In this document: positions 46,877 to 58,800 of the stretch, one piece after another
Numbering within the stretch: the stretch's first letter is position 1
How the letters are laid out: each line of letters starts with the position of its first letter
Assembly: GCA_947652605.1 (NCBI GenBank)
Contig: OX393576.1
Location: forward strand, 51,498,966-51,562,965
Direction: 5' to 3'
Length of the DNA stretch: 64,000 bases
Source of the DNA: Elmis aenea
Taxonomy: Eukaryota; Arthropoda; Insecta; Coleoptera; Elmidae
The notes under the pieces: model-generated
Database searches by the model: none
Told to the model about the DNA's origin: nothing
Seen by the model: only the letters and a program-made list of their open reading frames with translations
Translations under genes and position numbers: made by a program

Positions 46877-49800
46877 ATGCCTAATTCGAAAAAGCATGAA
46901 GATTGTGTTTGCAAAAACATGCATCAAAGTGATTTAAAAGAAGGTGTTGGGCTAAACGGCAATGACCAAAAAAAGGAAAAAACCAACTGTTCTGAAAATG
47001 AGTGCACTAAAAACGAAACATGGTACCGTTTTTTGATTTTGTTTTACATTGAATTCGTTTTTGTGACTTTAACTATTTTTTGTATCGATGACAATTTTGA
47101 ATTTTTTTTCCAGCTATCCTGATGGATCGGTCAAACTTAGAAATCCAAACATTGAGCTTATGGATCAAGATATTCTTTACCATTTAGCACTAGGGAGTGG
47201 CTCACATGACCTTGTCGAAATGTTTGGTGACATTAAGGTAAATAGTAAAATTATTTAATCAATATTGTGTACCAAGTTTCATTAAAATAAATATACACGA
47301 TAACTTTAATTGTTTAAAAATAACTATTATTTACTGTGTTTTTCTTCAATTGTAATTCAGAATTTAGTTAATGAAAGAATCCTACTAACAAAACAACTGC
47401 ATAGAAATAAAAATTGTGGAAAAACACAAACAATAGATAACTTTTCAATTAAATGTAAAATTATATGAAACATGATTCACTTTTAATCAAGCTAACATTA
47501 TTTAAAATGATTTCGTTTTTATTTGAGACAGTCTATAACGAAAGTTTGTTTCAAATTTTTGTTCATACAATGTAAAACTATCTACGTTATAATAAATAAA
47601 AGATAAAAACAAAAACGTTAGAGGTTGTCGACGTTACGGTGCATTTATAATACAAAGATCTTTAGAGGGCAACATACAATGGGAAAATATTAATGTAAGG
47701 TAAACATGTAAGCCAGTGGTTTCCAACCTGTGGGGCGCGCCCCCCTAGGGGGGCGCGAGGCTATTGCGAGGGGGGCGCGCAGCTGTTACCAAAATATCGT
47801 TTTGAATACAAACAAACAAAAACTCTATTTTTACAAAATAGAGTAAGTCCGGGAGAGATGCCCCACAATTGGTAAAAATTATTTTTTTTTAAAGAAAATT
47901 TGTTATATTGGAAACAAACTATGTGGTAGTTTCAGTAAAGTATATTTAAACTTTTTCAGCACAAATACTTGAAACCATAACACATTTAAACAAAAACAAA
48001 CAAAAATCAGTAAAAATTGTATTTTGCCATCTATCCCAACCTGTCGGGGATAGATGGCACAAACTAAAACACAGAAAAATATCATTTAATTTTTTAAATC
48101 GCCTTTCGGCGATGCTTTCCACTAGCTCACACGTTTTTATATTTTGTGCAGTTTTCGTGCATCCAGCGATTGCAATAAACACACTGGATCCAATCATCTG
48201 AACGGGTTGAGGTGTGGTTATCCTCAAGACATCCAACACACTCATTCTCGTTGAATTCATCATTAATGTCGTTATCACTGTCTTCTTCGGCTTCATACTC
48301 TTCGTCTGACTCAGATGAAGACACTGGGCTTGGATTTTTTGACAGGTTTTGGAGCACAGCTGGGTTTTACTAAACTTTTACGTTTTGTTAGTCGTTGTGT
48401 AAACAATTTTGCCTTTTCGGTGTTCTCGGGTGAAGTTAGTATAATGGCAATATTTCTACCCCGTTTCTTTAATCCTACCGGAATTGTCGGCAAGGGTGAG
48501 ATCTTTTCAAGTATTTTTCCAGCAGAGGGAGGTTGATCAGGTGCTGAAGATGGTCCAGGTGGTGACTCGGGCGATCGATGATCAGATGATGAAGTTGAAC
48601 CGCGTCGGGGCTCAGGTGTTAGACAATTACATTACACATACGAGGGCGTATTGAAAAGTAAGGTCTCCAACGATGCCATTTCCGAACGCGAGTTGCTAGG
48701 CAAAATTTGACAACAGCGCTGCATTCCTTGGTTCCCCCACCCCAGTGTAAAACCATCCGCGAGACCTTGGGACGCTCAGCCGCTGCGTAGCACTCGTTTA
48801 CGAAGGAGCTCCCGCTTAGCTCGCCCACCAGGTGCGAACTGCGCTCAGTGCTCAGTCATTCGATTTTTGAATGCAAAAAATATCTCTCCGATAGATATTC
48901 ATCGCCAGTTAGTGGAAGTGTACAGTGCGAATTGTATGGACATAAAAAACGTGCGGAAGTGGTGCGGGAGTTTTCTGAGGGCTGGGAAAACGTCCACGAT
49001 GAGCAGCGGTCGAGGCGGCCGAGTTTGCCGGAATCAACGGCGGCTCGAATCGACGAGATGGTGCGCAATAACCGGAGAATAACCCTTCATGAGATAAGGA
49101 AAGGTCGTAGCCACACTCTTCATTAAGACCTTCCCTTATCTCATGAAGGGTTATTCTCTATTCTCCGGTTATTGCGCACCATCTCGTCGGTTCGAGCCGC
49201 CGTTGATTCCGGCAAACTCGGCCGCCTCGACCGCTGCTCATCGTGGACGTTTTTCCGGCCCTCAGAAAACTCCCGGCACCACTTCCGCACGTTTTTTATG
49301 TCCATACGGTTCGCACCGTACACTTCCACTAACTGGCGATAAATGTCTATCGGAGAGATATTTTTTGCATTCAAAACTTGAATGACTGAGCGCAGTTCGC
49401 ACCTGGCGGGCGAGCTAAGCGGGAGCTCCCTCCTAAACGAATGCTACGCAGCGNNNNNNNNNNNNNNNNNNNNNNNNNNNNNNNNNNNNNNNNNNNNNNN
49501 NNNNNNNNNNNNNNNNNNNNNNNNNNNNNNNNNNNNNNNNNNNNNNNNNNNNNNNNNNNNNNNNNNNNNNNNNNNNNNNNNNNNNNNNNNNNNNNNNNNN
49601 NNNNNNNNNNNNNNNNNNNNNNNNNNNNNNNNNNNNNNNNNNNNNNNNNNNNNTATGACAAAAAAATAAAGTGATTTTTAAATAAGCTTATTTATATTAA
49701 TAAAAGAATCACACTACTCAAAATAGCTATTAAATATATGTTTGTTTAACCGTTCTGAACTATCCAACAGCATGGTATGGGTATTCCATCTATAGGCATT

Positions 49801-52800
49801 CTTCTTCACGAAATTATTAAACTTATGTATCACGCGAAGGCAAAGGATCCAATTTTTATAAGAATCGGTACATGCGGAGGTATTGGTTATGATGGAGGTA
49901 CCGTTGTTATATCTGAAGAGGCTGTTGATGGAATGTTGAATAATTATTATGAAGTAGTAAGTTTATTTGAGTATGCTATTAATTGTTATTTTGCGTATAC
50001 AGGGTGGTCGCTTTAGTGTGCCTGAGAATTATTAAATAAAACTTAATTAGTATAGAGCTATGATATTAATAGATTATACAGGGTGCTCTAGAAAGAGCTA
50101 CTTCTTTGTTTTAAAACACAGCGTTTCTATAACAACAGAGATTCCGATTTTAGAACATCTTCATTTTAAGAGACGCTGACAACATATCAAATATCGATTA
50201 AATGCGATTCTCTCAAAACTGAATCACCCGGTATAGGCTTTTATTTAATATAATTAATAAATTTTATAGCTGACAAATTGGATCACATTTTATTCAATTT
50301 AAAAAAAATTGTGTTTTGATTATTATCTCACGTTTTTACATGCTAATAATATATTTGTAGTCGATGATCATAACGCAAACTTTTTTAATTAATCCAATTA
50401 ATCCCTCAATTCATATACAGATGTTCGTCATTAGATCTATTAACAGTGTTTTATAGTGATAAATTAAGACCTCGCCGTATTGAATTCGCTGTCACAGCCC
50501 ACCGTATAATTGCCATTTATTACTTACATACCGGGGCGGATCTACATAGGGACTAATAGGGCTTAAGCCCTGGGCCCCCAAGGGCCAAGGGCCCACAAAA
50601 ATTGAGTTATCATACATTTTTAATACATTTTCATTAACAATGAGCCACTTTTATCTTGTAGTAAAATAGTTAATATTGATAATATAATAATAATCTATAT
50701 ACAGGGTGTAGACTCGGATCACGCAACATAGCAATTTCAATGGTAACATTTTAAAAGTCGTATTCTTGCTCCCCTAATTATTTTAGAAAAAAAGTGCAAA
50801 TACGTTTTTTGTAGAGAAAAAAATTCTGTATCCATAAATGTAATCAATATTACTTTTTCGTTTTCCAATAACTAAAAATTAAGCAATTACAAAACGCGTT
50901 TTGACAAAAATCTGTAGTGCCTTGGAATTATGCTATGACAACTGCCCAGCCTAATGACACTTATACTGTCACTTTGACGCGAAATTCATTCTTAAAACAT
51001 TTATTTTATACAGTTAGTTATGTTTTCATTCCAAGATACAATAAAAATGATTATTATGAATAAACTTCACGTCAAAGTGACAGTATAAGTGACATTAGGC
51101 TGGGCAGTTGTCATAGCATGGTTCCAAGGCACTACAGATTTTTGTCAAAACGCGTTTTGTAATTGCTTAATTTTCAGTTATTGGAAAACGAAAAAGTAAT
51201 ATTAATTACATTTATGGATACAGAATTTTTTTCTCTACAAAAAACGTATTTGCACTTTTTTTCTAAAATAATTAGGGGAGCAAGAATACGACTTTTAAAA
51301 TTTTACCATTGAAATTGCTATGTTGCGTGATCCGAGTCTACACCCTGTATATAAAAGAGCTTGTTTGTTTGTTTGTTTGTGTGTTTGTTTGTTTGTTCGC
51401 TATAGAATCCTAGGTCCGTTGACCGATCGGGACCAAATTTTGCACAGTTACTATTTAGGACCTTGCAGATCTAACGCTAAACTTTAAGTACAAGCACATA
51501 TTACCAATTAAAAAAAAAAAAAAATTACTTGGACGGGATTCGATCTTACGTCGGCAAATACCTGGTCAAAACACGATAACGGCGGTGTATTTCTCAAGTA
51601 AAAATTGTTTTGTATACAATTAGTAATAAATGTACATGAAGTATTATTTTTATTAGTACATTTTTAATTGAAACAAGACGAAAGAAAATAAATTTGAGTT
51701 ATTATTCAATTTTTAAGCAATAAATAGTTATTTTTTAATGAATTATAAGAAAATGGAAAGATGATTGTGATCAGAGTATGTCATTTGTGTATGATTTGGA
51801 ATTATTGGGCTTATTCAAGTTAAAAAACTAATTAAAATTTCAACTCTGATTTTGATGTTATTAAAAATGAATTTTAAACCCCAATTTAAAGATTCTTAAT
51901 CTAACAAAAAAAATGGAGCCCCATTGGACTTCAATAAGCCCTAGGCCCCGAAAAACCTAGATCCGCCCCTGTTTACATATCCGGTCCTCTTCTACGTTCT
52001 CTTATTACTACTTCATTTTTTATTCTATCCCTCTTTGTTTAGTGTCCTCAGGAATTTCATCTCACAGGCTGTCGGCATGGATTTATGTCTGTCTGTTAGA
52101 TTTCATGACTCTGCTCCATATATCAAAACTGGTACAAAAACTGTATTGTAGATTTTAACTTTTGTTGGTCCACTAACTTCCCTCTTATTTATGAAAGGCT
52201 TTAGCAATGCATACTTGCATAGAATACCTTGTTTACAGTGTTTATTTCCCTTTCCATGTATCCATCGTTGTCTATCATCGAACCCAAATATTTTATGTTT
52301 TCAACTTGTCTTATTGTATCGTTCTCGATTGTTATCTGAGCATCCATGCCTTCATCACCAATCACCATTATTTCTGTCTTATTTGTGTTAATCTTCATGT
52401 TATATTTATCCAACTCTGTTTTACAACGTCTTATATTTTCTACTAGATTTCTCTTGAAAGCGGCGCATAGTATGAGGTCGTCCTCATACATTAATTCCTT
52501 AACTTCAAGTGGTTGCAAGTTCCTGTATCCTAGGGCTACTCCTTTTGTCTTATTTTTTACATCCTTGGTTACCTCATTGCCACTTATTTATTTTTATAAA
52601 TGGGACCAAACCTTTAGTGCAACAGAATTTACCTACATGTAATTATTCTATATTCGCGATGTGTATAGCGAATAGCGAAGTATGTGTATACTGTATACAT
52701 CCTGCTAAGCCTTAATATATTTTTTCAGCCTGTTTTTTAAAACATTAAGCATTTTAAAATATCTGTTTAAAAAAAAATTCACGAAAGAATAAAAAAACTA

Positions 52801-55800
52801 CTTAAATTCGTCAATCTGAGTAGTTTTACGCGTCGCATCCAAATTTTAATGGTGTTCTATTTTCTGTGTCACTTTTATTTATTACAAAAAAATATATTGA
52901 AACTACTTTCATTAAAACAAAAAAATGCAATCAGCTGTGTGTTGAGTGATAATTTAATTTGATTAAAGTGTAATGCATTCATGTACATATTTTTGAAGGG
53001 TACTTATTTTAAGTTGTTTATATTATTTCATTATCATTTTTCGCTAATCCGATAATACACTCAATAGTAATTGTTCATAAAAAAGTTATTTAATACTTAA
53101 TATTATTTTAATAGCTTTAAAGAAGTGATTCGATTATTATATTACATGTACCTACAACCTACATACAATAAATGCATAAATCAAACAGGTAAACTTTATT
53201 AAATAAAATAAACTAAAACAAAGATTTTTTTCTACAAACAAAAATATTTTTAGTGTATTTTGTATCTAAAAGGATTTTGCCAGTATCCTTATAACAAAAA
53301 GGTATTTAATATAAATCGATTTCAATTAATTATGTTCTTAAGTTCACGATTAGCAACAACAAAAAATATGACGCATTTAAAAATAGTTTTCCTAATCAAG
53401 GTAGTAGTACTAGAATGTTTTTTTTTTTAAACAGTCGTGATATAGATTCAACAATAAGTACATTTAGCCGAATCACCTAATAAACTTTGAAACACTTCAA
53501 ATTTATTATTTCCTATAATGTAGATACCGTTGTTTTAATTGGAATTACATACAATCTATAACTAAACGGATTAAATCGTTTTGAAAGTTTTAAGTAATCA
53601 ATTACTTTATTATTTGATTTCTTTATAACCTTTATAGCCTTGTTAGGAAGACAAATTTTAAACTTTGTTGCTTAAAATCGAAGTATGAAGATAACGAATT
53701 GAATTTTAAAAAGACGGGAATACACCCATTGATTTGTGATGTACACTAAAATTAATATTAGGTACTAAATAAAGTCACAATAAAAAATCTATTTAATGAA
53801 AAATATTACGTTCCGTTTTTATTTACGTCAAAATTGAACATTTAAAACAATTAGGGAAAACACTTTGTAAAATAGCTATTTCTTTAATATTATTCAAATA
53901 TAAACCAATGGGTTTAATTGAAAATCACTTTCTTTTATGAAGTATCTCTTGCAGAAATGTTAAATGTTTCAAGACTTCCGCATAATCGTCAAAGCAATCT
54001 TAGATATAAATAAATAAATAAGACTGCTATTGGCGAAGAGACGAGTCTTAAAACTGGTCTAGTACTTCTACAAAAGATTCTTCATAAAAATACTCCTATA
54101 AGTTTTCTTAATTAAACTTATTTGTATTATTTTTACTCGCTTTTCATTTTGTTTTTTATTTGACATGAGCTCCAATATTTGGATGATATCATAGTAACGC
54201 TTATATTATACATTACTTTTCTTTAGACAACGTTTCAAACGATCAATAAATTTGAACTTGTAAACATTTTAGTGGCATTCCATTTAACTGTTTCTAGCCG
54301 CTGTTTGGTGGTCATCTTATATACACTTATATAACAGTTTTTTTTTTGAAAAGGTATAAACAAAACTTTTTTGATTCGGCAGCCAGTTTGTAATTCTAAG
54401 CCTTTAAAAAGCTTTTAACTATAACTACTGAACACATATCTATCTACCAATGATTTTATACACGATACATAAAGTTATGACTTTATTTATCACAGAAAAC
54501 TTTTTTTTAACATTCTCCTGTGTTTCATATAACCGCAATAAAGTTTCATCTCTTTTTGGTCTTACAAACCTGTCAGCTATAACTCACCTGAATTTATTTT
54601 ATCCTGTCTACGTTCCAGCTACGTTGAAAATATATTTTATTAAATCCGCAAATGAATACTAAATCTTTCTGCTTGGTATCACAACGGTATAAAGGACAAA
54701 TTATTTGAGGTATATGCATATCTTTGCCCATCACTTATTGTTTGTAAATATCTAATAGCAATGCTATTTTTGTTTAAGCGAAAGACAAGCTTTTTAAAAT
54801 TATTATTAGAAGATATATATTTTTTTGATTTTATCATATGTTAATGCAATAAAGGTCATTCGATGGAAAGTACAAAGATAGTTCAGTAAATTAAAAATGG
54901 CTTTACAAATTTAAAGAGGTGAGATATAAATGCAAAAAAAACATTTTTACCCGACATAATTCTCTACAATATTAATACCTTTGACCCATCGCTTTTCACT
55001 TCTTCGAAACTAGAAGCATATAATTCTTTTACCTGTTATATCAATCGATTTCACTCTTCATACTCAACCAGACATGCACCAGACCTAACAAAGAATGATT
55101 TAAAAACTCAAGTGAGAAGCTTTTGAACGTCAATCTTACAGCTCTAATCTTGCCCCAGGTGATTTTCTACCCGTCTGTATAGCAAACGATTATTTGAGGA
55201 AGAGTTTAAAGTTAGGTTCGTGGTTGACTGTAACAATATACAAAATAATTCTGCGCTGCTGATTTTGACGTACTGTAATAGCAATGGGACAAATAGATTA
55301 ATTTTTCTTCTTCTTCTTCTTCTTCTTCTTCTTCTTCTTCTTCTTCTTCTTCTTCTTCTTCTTCTTCTTCTTCTTCTTGTTCTTCTCCTTATTCTTACGC
55401 CTCTCTACCGTTAGGTGTGAGGCTTTTGTTTGCTTTCCTGAATCTTTTTCAGTCTCTTGTTAATTCTCTAACCTTGCTCCACTCGATCCCTTTGTTTGTA
55501 ACAGCTTCTCACACCTCGTTCCAAGTTTTCCTGATCTTTCTTTTCGATTTTTTTCTCCCATACGCACTTCATATGCTTTTCTGGGTATCCTATCTTTTCC
55601 CATTTGTATATACATGACCAAGCCATCTTAATTTTGTGCCTCTTGGAAGTTTTGTAGATTACTATGAAGAAAATTGTTTCACGTAATTAATGTTTTTATC
55701 TCACGTGCTTAAGTTTTTATAGTCATTTGTTATTTACATACTGACTTAACCTAGTTCTCTTGTGATTTGGAACAAATGTAAAGAAGTTCTTCCTGAAAAC

Positions 55801-58800
55801 GGTCCTGTCTTATAAAATAAACAAAGAGATTATAATCCTTAGTTAATACCGTTCAATTCCGATAGCAAAATTTGTTTAAATATTTTTAGCCCATGTTGGG
55901 AAAGTTGGTCCAACGTCCAGCAAAACTGGATCGCAAACTGGTGCGAGAATTGAAGGCCCTCGCTGATCCTGAAGATCTGTATTCAACAGTTACTGGAAAA
56001 ACAATGTGCACTTCAGACTTTTACGAAGGTAAGTGTAAAAATATGATAATCAACTTTAAAAAAGCTCACATAGAAAGAAGAAAAGGTAAAACTACTTAAT
56101 TTATTTACAGGACAAGGAAGATTAGATGGTGCCTTTTGCGAATACACAGAAAACGACAAAATGGATTATCTAAGTCTGCTGCAAAGCAACGGTGTTGTTA
56201 ATATAGAGATGGAAGCTGTGACTTTCGCAGCCCTAACCCATCACGCAGGAATCAAAGCTGCCATAGTGTGTGTGGCTCTACTAGACAGGCTTAAAGGCGA
56301 CCAGGTAATTTTTTTGCAAATCTACTTTGCACCCAAAAAAGAAATAGTGTATAAGTATTCCGTTATAAAACAACGTCAAAATTCAGTATTTTTAAAAAAT
56401 CCCGTAATGAAAAAGAAATTATCAAAATTTCGTTTTATATAAGAATTCTTATTAATTTCTATTTGACAGTTATACACACAGAACAGTTATACATGAACCA
56501 AAGTTTTTAAAAATTATATACAGTGATTTGATCCAACTTAAAATTTTTGGCTTACCTTGCAACGCGTTTAAATAATTACAGAAGTTTTGCTCTCGTAACC
56601 TTAAAGACAGAAATGACAATGTTAATGGGACAGGCGGTTTGTGCAAAATGAATTAGAAAGTTTTGATAAACACACATCGGTAAATCTATCGAAGCTGTCA
56701 AACGTGGTGTCTATGATGGCTGTAATGATGTTCCTTTGCATCAAAAGTTATTTATTCGTTAAATTTAAACGTAGCTTTGTGTGACCGGGCCACAGATTTG
56801 AAAAGAGTGCATCCAATCAGATATTTTTTTGAAAAAAATCGTTAAGGGACCACTTTTTTACTCTAAAAAATTGGTGACTCCAGTTTTCAACGCTGTTTAA
56901 CTATTAAAGTAGAGTAGTTGGTTACACAACGCTTTGTCAAAATTTAATGGATGATTAACACGTTCACTGTCCATGAGTCATATGTGACTCGTGCCGCGTC
57001 TTCACTTGCAGGTCCTTGGCTTATGTGAAACGTCAGATGTAAACATGAATATCAACATAAACGTGCCTGTAAAGGTTCTGAAATGGTTGTACGACATAAA
57101 AAAAGTTATCTAAAGCTTATTGAGCAAATATTTTGCACCACATATGACTCATGAATGTTCTATGTATGTAATTCCAAAAACTATTGAATATGTTATTAAA
57201 GTTTGCGGACATGTGACGTCGGATTTAAAAAATGCTTGGATAGTGAACGTGTTAATTCTCAGTAACTAAGTAAAATTATTGTTGCTACTATGTAATCGAA
57301 GTTTGACTATCCTATGTAAACATATTCAACAGGGTTGTTCTGTCACTTTAATGCAGCGAAAGATATTGTGTTACATATATCTAAAACTAACGGAACAACG
57401 CAGATGAAACCTAATACGGCGCTCAAAAGCTAAAGAGTGCGTTTACATAACTCCTCTATTATTATATAGGTATCCTAGGCAAAGCACAACGATTTGGATA
57501 ACTGACGTCAATATTTGCGCAAAAATTGTCCTTTTTTCATTTCTTTAATAGAAAATAAAATCGTTTTAAAACATACATTAATTTTTTCTGCTGTAATTTA
57601 CTGCTAAATGAAGGTATTTGTTTAAAAACATTCAATTAATTACGTAGGACGCTTATTCAACCTCAAAATGGTCTGCAGTCGAGCTGCAAAATTTATTACT
57701 TCATTCAACATAAAATTTAAGAAACAAATTCGTGTAATAGATCTTCTACACAAGTATTATGTCTAAACTTGCAACAAAACTTTATGAACCGCCATTTATC
57801 AATCACTAAGGTGCTAAGCGATTGACAGCTACGAACTAAGGCGAAATTATTTTCAAACTTTAATACCCACTTCGTCTGTCAAAAAAAAAAAGTTTTTTTC
57901 TAAAAATAAATATTTATTGAATAAAACTGAAAAACAAATTTTTTTAACTAGCCGTAACAAAATAAAATTAGGTACCTAATTGGTAGATATTGATTCTGCC
58001 ACTACAATTTTATAATGGTTTTTGATTTATTATGCATCTTATGCATTTAAAACCAAGTTTTTAATATTTAAACGTGATATAATTTCCAATAAATAATTTG
58101 GAGTATTTACTCACTTTTAAAACAGTATCTTGGATTTAAAAACCCCAGGTAGTTAAACAAAAACAATTTTCAAATATTAACTAACTGTCATTAAGGAATT
58201 TTAGACGGGATTTATTTAATTTAATTTGCACCATTTAAAGAAACTAGGTACAAAATTTATCATAAACCACAAAGAAAAATATAATTTTAAGTTTTTTGAT
58301 TGCATAATTTAAAAAAAAATAATTATTTTGCTAGGTTGATTACATTTCATTTCTTTATGAAAACAAAAAATTATTGACCTAATTATTGATTTATAAACTA
58401 ATAAGAACCAAAGCTTAAAACATCATACACTCTTTACTTATAGCCTTAAATTACGATTATGTGCCCTCAGATCATTTTAATAATGAGTTTTAATTTCAAT
58501 GAAAAAAGGAGAATTGTAGCTTTTGCACTTTTTTGGAAAAGAATCTGATATTTTTTTACTAAAGAAACTGGCTTAAAACTTTATACGTAATTGTAACAAA
58601 ATATTAACAAAGTTTTTGCAACAAACAGAACTTAAATATTTTTGTCTTTGTGGCGTCCTTCAGTGTACAGTTTTTTACAGGTACCTTCCGGATAATAATG
58701 CCAACAGTACTTTTAAAATTTAGATCAAAATAATTTTACCTTCATGCAAGATATAATAGCGCTTATTTATTTCCTATTTTTATTTCTTTAATAAAAATTT

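Larger units (their letters stand above)
50531..51971. mobile_element. hAT-like element (CCGGGGCGGATCTA end) with a nested MITE
   Basis: The left GGGGCGGATCTACATAGG pairs with CCTAGATCCGCCCCTG at the right. The flanks CTTACATA (50523-50530) and TTTACATA (51972-51979) agree at 7 of 8. Both ends contain AGGGC/GCCCTA-rich sequence just inside. No transposase. The CAGGGTGTAGACT foldback MITE (50702-51347) is inserted within it. Confidence 0.82.

Noticed and set aside
49371..49674. Open frames running through the N block
   Set aside because: Frames through unknown bases are meaningless.
55220..55414. Leucine-rich small membrane protein
   Set aside because: The poly-leucine is the (CTT)n tract; no start context or conservation.
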